Part shown: positions 19,863 to 29,546 of the stretch, piece by piece
Position numbering within the stretch: the stretch's first letter is position 1
Layout: every line of letters starts with the position of its first letter
Assembly (NCBI RefSeq): GCF_025398275.1
Contig: NZ_JAODOR010000001.1
Coordinates: 1-64,000, forward strand
Origin: Microbacterium memoriense
GTDB lineage: Bacteria > Actinomycetota > Actinomycetes > Actinomycetales > Microbacteriaceae
Direction of reading: 5' to 3'
DNA length: 64,000 nucleotides
Made by a program: the position numbers and the translations under genes
The notes under the pieces: generated by a model
Database searches by the model: none
What the model was told of the DNA's origin: nothing
Seen by the model: only the letters and a program-made list of their open reading frames with translations

Positions 19863-20584
19863 CCTCTCCCGGCCTCACTCCGCCCGAACCGAACGACGCC
19901 ACCCAGCCGACGGCATCCGAGCTGATCGGCCAAGCGTTGGGATCGGCTGCGCTCAAGGCCGGCCTCGACCCGGCGAAGGAAGCATCGACCGGGCACGTCG
20001 TGTGGCACGCGATGGGGGGTTGGCGTGGCGTCGCCGAGTCCGTCCTGCCGAGCCTCGCCTTCCTGCTGCTCTACACGACAACGTCGGAGCTTCCCCTCGC
20101 CCTCGCGGTCTCCGTCGGCATCGCCGCCGTCTTCACTGTCGTCCGCCTGGTGCAACGCTCTCCGGTGAGCGCGGCGCTCGGCGGCCTCATCGCGACCGGC
20201 CTCGCGGCAGCCCTCGCCCTATTCACGGGACGTGGCGAGGACAACTTCGTTCCGGGACTCATCACCAACGCCGTCTACGGGACGGGTCTCCTCGTCTCGG
20301 CACTCATCGGCTGGTCGCTGATCGGGCTCGCCGTCGGCTTCCTGATGAATGAGGGCACCGCATGGCGGGCGGATCCACGTAAGCGCCGCGTGTTCTTCTG
20401 GCTGGCGACCGCGTGGTCAGCGCTGTTCTTCGTCCGCCTGGCGGTGCAGTTGCCGCTCTACTTCGCGGGGGATGTCGCCACACTCGGCACGCTCAAGCTC
20501 GTGATGGGACTGCCGCTGTTCGCGCCGCTGCTCGCGGTGACGTGGCTCACCTCGCGCGCGCTCTACAAGCCGGCGGCAGAGTGA
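19859..20584 (+). CDS. DUF3159 family integral membrane protein
   Basis: 241 aa, start overlapping the DUF3710 stop. A hydrophilic N-terminal segment is followed by about six transmembrane helices; the overall pattern is that of DUF3159. Last gene of the dut operon; its stop is immediately followed by the 28-bp palindrome ahead of acnA. Function unknown. Confidence 0.92.
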   Translation: MTSPGLTPPEPNDATQPTASELIGQALGSAALKAGLDPAKEASTGHVVWHAMGGWRGVAESVLPSLAFLLLYTTTSELPLALAVSVGIAAVFTVVRLVQRSPVSAALGGLIATGLAAALALFTGRGEDNFVPGLITNAVYGTGLLVSALIGWSLIGLAVGFLMNEGTAWRADPRKRRVFFWLATAWSALFFVRLAVQLPLYFAGDVATLGTLKLVMGLPLFAPLLAVTWLTSRALYKPAAE

Positions 20585-20585
20585 T

Positions 20586-20613
20586 AGATTTATCTTGATA
20601 TCAAGATAAATCT
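20586..20613. promoter_or_regulatory. 28-bp perfect palindrome ahead of acnA (MarR-type operator candidate)
   Basis: AGATTTATCTTGAT is followed by its exact reverse complement ATCAAGATAAATCT. It is strikingly AT-rich for this genome and lies between the DUF3159 stop and acnA (111 nt before its start). The CTTGATATCAAG core is the shape of a MarR-family dimer site. TamR, a MarR protein of Streptomyces, controls aconitase there, so a TamR-like regulator is a reasonable guess; no MarR gene is in the window. Confidence 0.65.
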
Positions 20614-20627
20614 TCCTCGTTCATCGC

Positions 20628-20646
20628 GGTTAGGCACGCCTCACTA
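20628..20646. promoter_or_regulatory. Weak DtxR/IdeR-like iron box
   Basis: GGTTAGGCACGCCTCACTA resembles half of the actinobacterial iron box (TTAGGTTAGGCTAACCTAA) and lies between the palindrome and acnA. Iron control would suit a 4Fe-4S enzyme, but the right half is degenerate. Treat as a candidate only. Confidence 0.25.
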
Positions 20647-20723
20647 GCCCATCCCGACGAGGGCGGGGAAGATGGGAGAGCAGGGCCACGCGCTTCTGCA
20701 TCCGCGGACGAAGGAGAACAGAC

Positions 20724-23561
20724 GTGTCCACTGTTGACAGCTTCGGAGCCAAGAGCACCCTCACCGTCGGGGGAACCGACTACGAGATCTATCGAGTCGA
20801 CACGGTCGCCGGCTACGAGAAGCTTCCGTTCAGCCTCAAGGTTCTGCTCGAGAACCTCCTGCGCACAGAAGACGGCGCCAACGTCACGAAGGCGCAGATC
20901 GAGGCGCTCGGTAGCTGGGATGCCGACGCAGAGCCCGACACCGAGATCCAGTTCACGCCCGCGCGCGTCGTGATGCAGGACTTCACCGGCGTTCCCTGCA
21001 TCGTCGACCTCGCCACGATGCGCGAGGCCGTGACCGCCCTCGGCGGTGACCCGAACAAGATCAACCCCCTCTCGCCCGCCGAGATGGTGATCGACCACTC
21101 CGTCATCGCCGACCTGTTCGGCTCCGAGAACGCGCTCGAGCGCAACGTCGAGATCGAGTACGAGCGCAACGGCGAGCGCTACCAGTTCCTCCGCTGGGGT
21201 CAGACGGCATTCGACGACTTCAAGGTCGTCCCGCCCGGAACCGGCATCGTCCACCAGGTCAACATCGAGCACCTGGCGAAGGTTATCTACGACCGCACCG
21301 GCCGCGACGGCGTGCTGCGCGCCTACCCCGACACGTGCGTCGGCACCGACTCCCACACCACCATGGTCAACGGCCTCGGCGTGCTCGGCTGGGGCGTCGG
21401 CGGGATCGAGGCCGAAGCTGCGATGCTCGGTCAGCCCGTTTCGATGTTGATTCCCCGCGTCGTCGGCTTCAAGCTGACCGGCGAGATTCCCGCGGGTGTC
21501 ACGGCGACCGACGTCGTCCTCACGATCACCGACCTGCTCCGCAAGCACGGCGTGGTGGGGAAGTTCGTCGAGTTCTACGGCGCCGGAGTCAGCTCCGTCC
21601 CGCTGGCAAACCGTGCCACGATCGGCAACATGAGCCCCGAATTCGGCTCGACGGCGGCGATGTTCCCGATCGACGACGTGACGATCGACTACCTGCGTCT
21701 GACTGGCCGCGACGAGCAGGCGATCGCGCTCGTCGAGGCCTATGCCAAGGAGCAGAAGCTCTGGCACGACCCGTCGCTCGAGCCGACGTTCAGCGAGTAC
21801 ATGGAGCTCGACCTCTCCACGGTCGTCCCCTCCATCGCGGGCCCCAAGCGCCCGCAGGACCGCATCCTGCTGTCGGAATCGAAGTCGCAGTTCGAGAAGG
21901 ACATCCTCAACTACGCGAGCGCGACGGTGTCGAACGACATCGTCGACCTCGAGTCGAAGCACTCGTTCCCGGCTTCCGACCCCGGCTCGGCGCCGGGCGA
22001 AGAAGAGCCCGAGACGCGTGAGGTCCACATCTCCAGCGGGTCGCCGGCCTCGGCATCCAATCCGGTGAATGTGACGACTCCCGACGGCACCACCTACATC
22101 CTCGACAACGGCGCGGTCACGCTCGCGGCGATCACGTCATGCACGAACACGTCGAACCCATCGGTCATGCTGGCTGCGGGCCTGCTCGCGAAGAAGGCCG
22201 TCGACAAGGGGCTCAAGCAGAAGCCGTGGGTCAAGACCACGCTCGGCCCGGGGTCGAAGGTCGTCACCGACTACTACGAGAAGTCCGGCCTGGACAAGTC
22301 TCTCGAGGACCTCGGCTTCTTCACCGTCGGCTATGGCTGCACGATTTGCATCGGCAACTCCGGCCCCCTGATCGAAGAGGTCTCGGCGGCGATCAACGAG
22401 AACGACCTCGCCGTGACCGCGGTGCTCTCCGGAAACCGCAACTTCGAGGGTCGCATCAGCCCCGACGTGAAGATGAACTACCTGGCGTCGCCCCCGCTCG
22501 TCGTCGCCTACGCCCTCGCCGGGTCGATGCACTTCGACTTCGAGACCGACGCGCTGGGCAAGGACCACGACGGCAACGATGTGTTCCTCAAGGACATCTG
22601 GCCGACGCCCGATGAGGTGCAGGAGGTCATCGACTCGTCGATCTCCCGTGAGCAGTTCATCAAGCAGTACGCCACGGTCTTCGACGGTGACGAGCGCTGG
22701 ACGAGCCTGCCGACGCCGACCGGCCCCATCTTCGAATGGGATGCCGACTCGACCTATGTGCGCAAGGCACCGTACTTCGAGGGCATGTCGATGGATCTGA
22801 CTCCGGTCAGCGACATCTCCGGCGCCCGCGTCATGGCGACCCTGGGCGACTCGGTCACCACCGACCACATCTCGCCGGCCGGAAACATCAAGATCGGCAC
22901 GCCGGCCGCGAAGTACCTCGAAGAGCACGGCGTTCGTCAGAAGGACTTCAACTCGTACGGCTCGCGTCGTGGCAACCACGAGATCATGATCCGCGGAACG
23001 TTCGCGAACATCCGCCTGAAGAACGAGCTGGTCGCAGCGGTCAACGACGGACAGGTCGTCGAGGGCGGCTACACCCGTGACTTCACCAAGCCCGAAGGCC
23101 CGCAGTCGTACATCTACGACGCCTGCGAGAACTACCAGGCAGCCGGCACTCCGCTCGTCGTCTTCGGCGGCAAGGAGTACGGTTCGGGATCGTCGCGTGA
23201 CTGGGCGGCGAAGGGAACGTCCCTCCTCGGGGTGAAGGCTGTCATCACGGAGAGCTTCGAGCGCATCCACCGTTCCAACCTGATCGGAATGGGCGTCGTT
23301 CCGCTCCAGTTCCCGGATGGCCAGTCGTGGAAGTCGTTGGGCCTGGACGGCACCGAGATCGTCTCGATCGAAGGCCTCGAGCAGCTCAACGAGGGTGTCA
23401 CCCCGAAGACCGTGAAGGTCACCGCGACGCCGAGCGAGTTCTCCGCCGAGGGCAAGCAGACCGTCGTCTTCGACGCGAAGGTCCGCATCGACACGCCGGG
23501 TGAAGCCGACTACTACCGCAACGGCGGCATCCTGCAGTACGTGCTGCGTTCGCTCGTATAA
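20724..23561 (+). CDS. acnA: Aconitate hydratase A
   Basis: 945 aa, GTG at 20724 with AAGGAG upstream. It isomerises citrate to isocitrate in the TCA cycle. The three cluster-binding cysteines are visible (one in [14 protein letters not shown], two in [13 protein letters not shown]), as is the C-terminal swivel domain with [10 protein letters not shown]. An insert rich in Pro/Ser/Glu near residues 400-440 is usual for actinobacterial AcnA. Preceded by the 28-bp palindrome and an iron-box-like site. Its last 14 codons and terminator are duplicated at 24164. Confidence 0.97.
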   Translation: MSTVDSFGAKSTLTVGGTDYEIYRVDTVAGYEKLPFSLKVLLENLLRTEDGANVTKAQIEALGSWDADAEPDTEIQFTPARVVMQDFTGVPCIVDLATMREAVTALGGDPNKINPLSPAEMVIDHSVIADLFGSENALERNVEIEYERNGERYQFLRWGQTAFDDFKVVPPGTGIVHQVNIEHLAKVIYDRTGRDGVLRAYPDTCVGTDSHTTMVNGLGVLGWGVGGIEAEAAMLGQPVSMLIPRVVGFKLTGEIPAGVTATDVVLTITDLLRKHGVVGKFVEFYGAGVSSVPLANRATIGNMSPEFGSTAAMFPIDDVTIDYLRLTGRDEQAIALVEAYAKEQKLWHDPSLEPTFSEYMELDLSTVVPSIAGPKRPQDRILLSESKSQFEKDILNYASATVSNDIVDLESKHSFPASDPGSAPGEEEPETREVHISSGSPASASNPVNVTTPDGTTYILDNGAVTLAAITSCTNTSNPSVMLAAGLLAKKAVDKGLKQKPWVKTTLGPGSKVVTDYYEKSGLDKSLEDLGFFTVGYGCTICIGNSGPLIEEVSAAINENDLAVTAVLSGNRNFEGRISPDVKMNYLASPPLVVAYALAGSMHFDFETDALGKDHDGNDVFLKDIWPTPDEVQEVIDSSISREQFIKQYATVFDGDERWTSLPTPTGPIFEWDADSTYVRKAPYFEGMSMDLTPVSDISGARVMATLGDSVTTDHISPAGNIKIGTPAAKYLEEHGVRQKDFNSYGSRRGNHEIMIRGTFANIRLKNELVAAVNDGQVVEGGYTRDFTKPEGPQSYIYDACENYQAAGTPLVVFGGKEYGSGSSRDWAAKGTSLLGVKAVITESFERIHRSNLIGMGVVPLQFPDGQSWKSLGLDGTEIVSIEGLEQLNEGVTPKTVKVTATPSEFSAEGKQTVVFDAKVRIDTPGEADYYRNGGILQYVLRSLV

Positions 23562-23615
23562 GTTCCGACGCGAAAGCGCCCCGTCCGGCATCTGCCAGGC
23601 GGGGCGCTTCGTCGT
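23516..23615 (+). repeat. Direct repeat copy 1: acnA 3' end plus terminator
   Basis: 100 bp covering the last codons of acnA ([14 protein letters not shown] and stop) and the following hairpin. It is repeated at 24164-24263 with only two differences (23552 G vs A, 23597 A vs C), offset 648 bp. Confidence 0.95.
23574..23609 (+). terminator. acnA terminator
   Basis: AAGCGCCCCG (23574-23583) pairs with CGGGGCGCTT (23600-23609), 12 nt past the acnA stop, with TCG following. The same hairpin recurs in the downstream repeat copy at 24222-24257, where it would end the lipoprotein transcript. Confidence 0.8.
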
Positions 23616-23651
23616 TGTCTTGGTGTCGCCGAGGCGAGATACGTTCGAAGT

Positions 23652-24155
23652 ATGAACACCACTTCCAAGTTTCTGTTCACCCTCGGCGGCATCGCACTCG
23701 CGGCGGGTTTGGTCGGTTGCGCGGCGGCGGTCAGCTCCGATGCTCTCCCAGCACCGAACGCGACCTCGACCTCGACCTCGAGCGCACCGGATGCAACTAC
23801 TCCTCCCGAGCGCATAGATGAGCGGGCTGTTCCAGCGTCCGCCGCGCCCGCGCAGCCGAAGTGCAGCAACCCCGGACGATTTTCCATTTCTCAGGTCGAA
23901 GGCGGACCTGTGACGTCAGCCCTTGAGGGCACGCCCCGAGACTACGGCCCGCGCGAGGCGGCTAACGGCACGGTCGAGACGGACGGGGCAGGCACACCCG
24001 TCGCCTACATTGTTGCTCCTGATGATGCGGCTTCGGCGATCGAGGCTCGGCTGTGCTTTGACCTGATCATCCTGCACAACGGCATCGACTACGCCGAGTT
24101 GCAGCCGGGGATGCGGCTGTCGCTCCTCGCCGAGGACTTTAAGGCAAAGAACTGA
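23652..24155 (+). CDS. Putative lipoprotein with LysM-like C-terminus
   Basis: 167 aa, ATG at 23652. Type II signal peptide with lipobox LVGCAA (Cys near residue 23), then a Ser/Thr/Pro-rich linker. The C-terminal ~50 residues (VAYIVAPDDAASAIEARL...LHNGIDYAELQPGMRLSL) follow the LysM pattern that binds peptidoglycan. The gene sits exactly between the two copies of the acnA 3' repeat, so it was probably gained with the duplication. The LysM assignment rests on pattern alone. Confidence 0.75.
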   Translation: MNTTSKFLFTLGGIALAAGLVGCAAAVSSDALPAPNATSTSTSSAPDATTPPERIDERAVPASAAPAQPKCSNPGRFSISQVEGGPVTSALEGTPRDYGPREAANGTVETDGAGTPVAYIVAPDDAASAIEARLCFDLIILHNGIDYAELQPGMRLSLLAEDFKAKN

Positions 24156-24163
24156 CCGCGGGC

Positions 24164-24263
24164 CGCAACGGCGGCATCCTGCAGTACGTGCTGCGTTCAC
24201 TCGTATAAGTTCCGACGCGAAAGCGCCCCGTCCGGCATCTGCCCGGCGGGGCGCTTCGTCGTG
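24164..24263 (+). repeat. Direct repeat copy 2: duplicated acnA tail
   Basis: 98 of 100 bases match 23516-23615. It starts 9 nt after the lipoprotein gene and includes the sense codons of the aconitase C-terminus, its stop and the hairpin. It has no start codon, so the coding part is a vestige; the hairpin (24222-24257) now serves as the lipoprotein terminator. Confidence 0.95.
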
Positions 24264-24426
24264 CGCGCTGGGCGTAGCGTCGGGCTATGACGCGCAGCCG
24301 GCGCGAGCCCCGCCGTGGGGCCGCGACCGACGAGGGGACCCTCCATGCGCACAACACCGAGACCTGGTGGCTGGCGGGCGGCCGTCGGCTGGCCTTCCGG
24401 CCGTCCAGCCAAGTAGCGTCGCAGGC

Positions 24427-24990
24427 ATGAACCGCACCCAGAAGGTCACCGCGGGAGCCGTCGTCGCCGTCCTCGCGGGCCTCGTCGCGCTTGCCGTCCC
24501 TGCCTTCGCGGGTGGCTTCGCTGGCGCCGCCGACGCCGAGCCGGTCGCCACCGCCGGGGCCGTCCAACCTTCGTCCGCGCTCGTCACGGGAGACGACAAA
24601 GCGGTGTGGGATGCGATGCCGTACGGCCACTCCGACCACGCCGAGCTTGAGAAGGCGTGGACGCGGGCAATCGCCGCCTGGCCGCTCCCGGTGCCCGAGT
24701 CATACCCGTTCCCCGCCGCCATCCCGCTCCATGCGCTCAACGAGTACGACTACTACAGCGGCCGCCTCGCCGCCCAGTACGCGAACTTCTGGTGGATGTG
24801 TGGCGCGAGCCAGGCCGTGGTGGACGCCCGCACCGCTGGCGACGCCGCCGCCGAGCAGTACTGGGTGGACGCCCTCGACTGGTGGGGCAAGAGCGAGACC
24901 CGCGCGATCACGTTTGGCGACAGCGGCGGGGGAGTCTCCGGCCGCGCGGCCGAGACTGCCGCGTCCTCCGACTGCACCAGCATCGTCTGA
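24427..24990 (+). CDS. Hypothetical secreted protein
   Basis: 187 aa from ATG at 24427; the frame is open back to a GTG at 24367, but the signal peptide begins at MNRTQKVTAGAVVAVLAGL. It has an N-terminal Sec signal or anchor ending near AFAGG. The mature part is rich in Trp and Tyr (NEYDYYSGRLAAQYANFWWMCG, YWVDALDWWGKSE), with two Cys that could form a disulfide. I recognise no family. It lies between the duplicated acnA tail and dxs and ends at a strong terminator. Confidence 0.75.
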   Translation: MNRTQKVTAGAVVAVLAGLVALAVPAFAGGFAGAADAEPVATAGAVQPSSALVTGDDKAVWDAMPYGHSDHAELEKAWTRAIAAWPLPVPESYPFPAAIPLHALNEYDYYSGRLAAQYANFWWMCGASQAVVDARTAGDAAAEQYWVDALDWWGKSETRAITFGDSGGGVSGRAAETAASSDCTSIV

Positions 24991-24999
24991 GGCGCATAA

Positions 25000-25043
25000 C
25001 GCCCCGGCACCGTCTCCCGCAAGGGGGCGCGGATGCCGGGGCG
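25000..25043 (+). terminator. Terminator before dxs
   Basis: CGCCCCGGCA (25000-25009) pairs with TGCCGGGGCG (25034-25043), followed by TTTCG, 10 nt after the secreted-protein stop. It separates that gene from dxs. Confidence 0.75.
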
Positions 25044-25073
25044 TTTCGCATGCGTGCCGCATACAATCGGAGA

Positions 25074-27020
25074 ATGAGTGTGCTCGCATCGATCACCGGT
25101 CCCCGCGACCTCGACGCCCTCTCCGCCGAGCAGTTGATCGAGCTCGCCCAGGAGGTCCGGGACTTCCTCGTCGAGAATGTGTCGCGCACGGGCGGGCATC
25201 TCGGCCCGAACCTGGGCGTCGTCGAACTGACGATCGCGTTGCACCGCGTCTTCGACTCCCCGAATGATCCGATCGTGTTCGACACCGGTCACCAGTCGTA
25301 CGTGCACAAGCTGCTCACGGGGCGGCAGGACTTCACCGATCTTCGCTCACGAGGCGGCCTCGCCGGTTACCCGCAGCGTTCCGAAAGCGGACACGACGTC
25401 GTCGAGTCCTCGCACGCCTCGAGCTCGTTGAGCTGGGCCGACGGCATCTCCCGCGCGTTCACCCGCACGGGGCGCACGGATCGCCATGTTGTGGCGGTCG
25501 TCGGAGACGGCGCCCTCACCGGGGGAATGACGTGGGAAGCACTCAACAACATCTCCGACGACAATGAGCGCAATCTCGTCATCGTCGTCAATGACAACGG
25601 CCGCTCCTACGCGCCGACGATCGGCGGTATGGCGCGCTACCTCAACCGTGTGCGGACGACCGACGGCTATGAGAATCTTCGACGCGGATCGGCCACCTTC
25701 TTCCGCCGACTCGGCCCTGCGGGGCGTGCCGTCTACCGCGGTCTGCGCGGCGGCACGCACGGATTCCTCTCCCGCTTCACGAACAACGAAGCTCTGTACT
25801 CCAATCTCGACATCAAGTACCTCGGCCCGATCGATGGCCATGACCTCAACGCGTTGCTGGAGACCCTCGCCCTGGCGAAGGCCCATGATGCGCCGGTCAT
25901 CGTGCACGTCATCACCGAAAAGGGGCGCGGCTACGAGCCGGCGCGCAATGACGAGGCCGACCAGTTCCACGCGGTCGGCAAGATCGATCCGCTCACGGGT
26001 GAGCCGCTCGGATCGTCCTCCTCGATCGCGTGGACGGATGTCTTCGCTGACGCGCTCGTGGATGCCGGGGAGCGCCGCGACGATGTGATCGCGATCACGG
26101 CCGCGATGCTCCGCCCGACGGGCCTGCAGCGCTTCGCGCAGCATTTCCCGGACCGCGTCTACGACGTCGGGATCGCCGAGCAGCACGCGGCCGCATCCGC
26201 CGCCGGAATGGCTTTCGGCGGCTTGCACCCGGTCGTCGCGATCTATGCGACCTTCATGAACCGCGCGTTCGATCAGGTGATGATGGATGTAGCCCTGCAC
26301 AAGGCGGGCGTCACGTTCGTCCTCGACCGGGCGGGGGTGACGGGTCCCGACGGGCCCAGCCACCATGGGATCTGGGATCTGGCGATGCTGCAGCTCGTCC
26401 CCGGCATCCGCATCGCCGTCCCGCGTGACGCGGCGCGACTGCGTGAAGAATTCGACGAAGCGATCGAGGTCGCGGACGGGCCCACGGTCGTGCGCTTCCC
26501 GAAGGGCACGGTGGGCGCGGAGCTGCCGGCGATCGAGCGCCGCGCCGACGGGACCGACGTCCTCTACCGCGACGGCGCCGAGGATGTGCTCCTGGTGGGG
26601 ATCGGGCCGATGGCGCACCTGGCGATGGATGTCGCGGCTCGGCTGCGCGCGCAGGGTATCGGGTCGACGGTCGTCGATCCTCGGTGGGCAATTCCGGTGC
26701 AGCCGTCGATCGTGGAGCTGGCCGCATCCCATCGTCTGGTGATCACGATCGAAGACGGCATCCGAGTCGGTGGGGTCGGCACGCGAGTGCGGCAAGTGCT
26801 GCGCGAAGCGGGTGTCGATACGGCGGTCGACGAGCTCGGCTTGCCGGATGAGTTCATCGACCACGCCACACGTGAGCAGATCCTCGCGGATGCCGGACTG
26901 TCGGCCGCGAAGATCGCGCAGGATGTCGTCTCTCAGGTCCTGGGCACCCGCATCCCGGTTGCGCGCCCCTCTGCGGACACCGGCGCCATCTGGACGGTGA
27001 ACGAGCCGCAGGATCGCTGA
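25074..27020 (+). CDS. dxs: 1-deoxy-D-xylulose-5-phosphate synthase
   Basis: 648 aa from ATG at 25074; the frame stays open far upstream but the family start is MSVLASITGPRDLDAL. First step of the MEP isoprenoid pathway: condenses pyruvate and glyceraldehyde-3-phosphate with thiamine diphosphate. Visible: FDTGHQSYVHKLLTGR, the ThDP motif GDGALTGGMTWEALNN...NDN, the transketolase pyrimidine domain (YDVGIAEQHAAASAAGMA) and GPDGPSHHGIWDL. Close to pepN but probably transcribed from its own promoter after the terminator at 25043. Confidence 0.97.
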   Translation: MSVLASITGPRDLDALSAEQLIELAQEVRDFLVENVSRTGGHLGPNLGVVELTIALHRVFDSPNDPIVFDTGHQSYVHKLLTGRQDFTDLRSRGGLAGYPQRSESGHDVVESSHASSSLSWADGISRAFTRTGRTDRHVVAVVGDGALTGGMTWEALNNISDDNERNLVIVVNDNGRSYAPTIGGMARYLNRVRTTDGYENLRRGSATFFRRLGPAGRAVYRGLRGGTHGFLSRFTNNEALYSNLDIKYLGPIDGHDLNALLETLALAKAHDAPVIVHVITEKGRGYEPARNDEADQFHAVGKIDPLTGEPLGSSSSIAWTDVFADALVDAGERRDDVIAITAAMLRPTGLQRFAQHFPDRVYDVGIAEQHAAASAAGMAFGGLHPVVAIYATFMNRAFDQVMMDVALHKAGVTFVLDRAGVTGPDGPSHHGIWDLAMLQLVPGIRIAVPRDAARLREEFDEAIEVADGPTVVRFPKGTVGAELPAIERRADGTDVLYRDGAEDVLLVGIGPMAHLAMDVAARLRAQGIGSTVVDPRWAIPVQPSIVELAASHRLVITIEDGIRVGGVGTRVRQVLREAGVDTAVDELGLPDEFIDHATREQILADAGLSAAKIAQDVVSQVLGTRIPVARPSADTGAIWTVNEPQDR

Positions 27021-27047
27021 GCGGATTCTGCGTGACAGCATGGAGTG

Positions 27048-29546
27048 ATGAGCTCTGCCAATCTGACCCGCGAACAGACCGCGGCGCGCGCCGCCGGCAT
27101 CCGCCTCGACACCGTCGACGTCGACCTCGATCTGCGCGACGCGCCGAAGACGGATGCGGCGACTTTCGGGGCAGCATCCACGCTCGTCTTCGCGGCAACC
27201 GTTGCCGAGACGTGGGTTGATTTCATCGGCGCGTCCGTCGACGAAGTGATTCTCAATGGCGTGTCGCAGGCGGTCGAGTGGGACGGAGCGCGCATCCGTG
27301 TCTCCGGCTTGGTCGAGCAGAACACTGTCGTCGTCCGCGGCCAGGGTCGGTACAGCACGTCGGGTGAGGGGCTGCACCGTTTCCGGGATCCGGTGGATGA
27401 CCAGGTTTATCTGTACACCCAGTACGAACCCGCGGACTGTCGGCGCGTCTATCCGTGCCTGGAGCAGCCGGACCTGAAGGCGCGATGGCGGTTCACGGTC
27501 ACCGCACCGGTCGGCTGGGAGGTCCTGTCGAACGGCGCCGAGTCGGCGCGCACGCCGATCGACGGGGGAGTGCGCGTCGCCTTCGCCGAGACGCTGCCAC
27601 TGTCGAGCTATATCACCGCGGTCGCCGCAGGCCCCTATCACCGCGTCGACGGGACATGGGCGAGTGACGGACAGTCGGTCGCGCTCGGCGTCCTGTGCCG
27701 CGCGTCGCTCGCACCCCACCTCGACGCCGACGAGATCCTGGACGTGACCCGGCGCGGCCTCGACTATTACGGCACCGCGTTCGCGTACGCGTATCCGTGG
27801 GGGAAGTACGACCAGATCTTCGTCCCCGAGTACAACCTCGGGGCCATGGAGAATCCGGGTCTCGTGACCTTCACCGAGAGTTACGTCTTCCGCGGCAAAG
27901 CGACCGCCGCGCAGCGTGAGGCCCGCGCGAACACGATCCTGCACGAGATGGCGCACATGTGGTTCGGCGATCTCGTCACGATGCGGTGGTGGGACGATCT
28001 CTGGCTCAAGGAGTCGTTCGCCGACTTCATGGGTGCGCACGCGAACGTCGCGACCGGCGCGTTCCCAGAGGCGTGGGTCAGCTTCGCGAGCCGACGCAAA
28101 AGCTGGGCGTACGAGCAGGATCAGCTGCCCACGACGCATCCGATCGTCGCGGACATCACCGACCTCGAAGCGGCGAAGCTGAACTTCGACGGCATCACGT
28201 ATGCGAAGGGCGCGTCGGTGCTGAAGCAGCTCGTCGCCTTCGTCGGCGAGGAGGCGTTCTTCCGCGGCGCGCAGGGGTACTTCGCCGCGCACGCGTATGG
28301 CAACACGACGCTCGCCGACCTCCTCGCCGCACTGGAGGGGGCCTCGGGCCGCGACCTGACCGCATGGAGCGATGCCTGGTTGCAGACGACGGGTATGTCG
28401 GAGATCCGGGTCGAACGGGGGGACGCGCTGACGCTCGTCCAGACCGACCCGCGTCCGCACCGACTCACGGTCGGTCTCTACGCGTTCGAGGGCGACCGGC
28501 TGGTCCGCCGTGCACGGGTAGAGCTGGATATCGACTCCGCGCGCACGCCGCTGTCGGCGCCCGTGCTGCCGGATGCGGATCTGATCGTCCCGAACGACGA
28601 TGACCGCACCTACGCCAAAGTGCGTCTTGACGAGCGCTCAACGGATGCCGTCACCCGCGCCCTGTCGTCGATCGATGATGCCGTCACCCGTGCCGTCATC
28701 TGGGCGGCCCTCTGGAATGCCGTTCGTGATGGCGAACTACCGGTGGCGCGCTATGTCGACATCGTCTGCCGACACGCACCCGGCGAACCGAACGTCGCGC
28801 TTCTCGCCGACGCGATCGCCCACACCGGCTTCGCGATCTCCCGCTACGCGCGCGAGGAGGACCGAGCGGCTCTGGCCGCCGCGTGGCTCGAGGCCACCTG
28901 GAACGCGCTACAGGCGGCCGCGCCCGGCAGTGATGCGCAGCTCGCATGGGCGCGCGGCGTCGGTGCGGTGGCGGCCGTCGCGGGCGATCGTGCTGCGGAG
29001 ATCGGTGCGATCTTGCGGGGCGACACGGCGCCGCCCCTCGGCCTCGCCCTCGACCCCGATCTGCGCTGGAGCTGGCTGATCTCGCTGGCGGCAACAGGAC
29101 ATGCCGGCTCCGCCGAGGCCGATGCGGAACTGCTGCGCGACCCCAGCGCGAGCGGCCGGTCGCGCCACCGTACGGTCCTCGCGGCGCGCCCGGATGCCGG
29201 CATCCGCGCCGAGGCGTGGCACGCGGCGTGGACAGATGAGTCGCTCTCGAACGATCACCTCGATGCGACGATCGCCGGTGTGCGCGCGGGCGGTCGCCGC
29301 GACCTCATCGCCGCTCATGATGCCGACTACTTCGCGCGGATCCGACCGGTGTGGGCCGCGCGAAGCATCGAAATCGCGCGACGGCTCGTCGTCGGGCTGT
29401 TCCCGGCCTCCGATTCGCTCGCGGATGTGGACGCCTGGCTCGCGGCGAACGCCGACGCGCCCGCGTCGCTGCGTCGCTTGGTCATCGAGCAGCGCGACGG
29501 GCTCGCCCGCGCGCTCCATGTGCGGTCGGAGCAGCCGACCGGGTGA
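27048..29546 (+). CDS. pepN: Aminopeptidase N (M1)
   Basis: About 832 aa, ATG at 27048 (GGAG just upstream; GTG 27045 also possible). Zinc metallopeptidase: exopeptidase motif NLGAMENPGL and the zinc site HEMAHMWFGD followed by the Glu ligand in LKESFADFMG. The domain order is N-terminal beta domain, catalytic domain, then a long helical C-terminal domain, as in actinobacterial PepN. It follows dxs after 27 nt and could be read from it. Confidence 0.96.
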   Translation: MSSANLTREQTAARAAGIRLDTVDVDLDLRDAPKTDAATFGAASTLVFAATVAETWVDFIGASVDEVILNGVSQAVEWDGARIRVSGLVEQNTVVVRGQGRYSTSGEGLHRFRDPVDDQVYLYTQYEPADCRRVYPCLEQPDLKARWRFTVTAPVGWEVLSNGAESARTPIDGGVRVAFAETLPLSSYITAVAAGPYHRVDGTWASDGQSVALGVLCRASLAPHLDADEILDVTRRGLDYYGTAFAYAYPWGKYDQIFVPEYNLGAMENPGLVTFTESYVFRGKATAAQREARANTILHEMAHMWFGDLVTMRWWDDLWLKESFADFMGAHANVATGAFPEAWVSFASRRKSWAYEQDQLPTTHPIVADITDLEAAKLNFDGITYAKGASVLKQLVAFVGEEAFFRGAQGYFAAHAYGNTTLADLLAALEGASGRDLTAWSDAWLQTTGMSEIRVERGDALTLVQTDPRPHRLTVGLYAFEGDRLVRRARVELDIDSARTPLSAPVLPDADLIVPNDDDRTYAKVRLDERSTDAVTRALSSIDDAVTRAVIWAALWNAVRDGELPVARYVDIVCRHAPGEPNVALLADAIAHTGFAISRYAREEDRAALAAAWLEATWNALQAAAPGSDAQLAWARGVGAVAAVAGDRAAEIGAILRGDTAPPLGLALDPDLRWSWLISLAATGHAGSAEADAELLRDPSASGRSRHRTVLAARPDAGIRAEAWHAAWTDESLSNDHLDATIAGVRAGGRRDLIAAHDADYFARIRPVWAARSIEIARRLVVGLFPASDSLADVDAWLAANADAPASLRRLVIEQRDGLARALHVRSEQPTG

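Noticed and set aside
24288..24429. Short plus-strand frame starting MTRSRREPRRGA upstream of the secreted-protein gene
   Set aside because: No ribosome site and arginine-rich composition typical of out-of-frame GC-rich DNA.
24657..25073. Long in-frame upstream extension of dxs
   Set aside because: It overlaps the secreted-protein gene and the terminator at 25000-25043. The Dxs family starts at MSVLASITGP, giving the normal length of about 648 aa.
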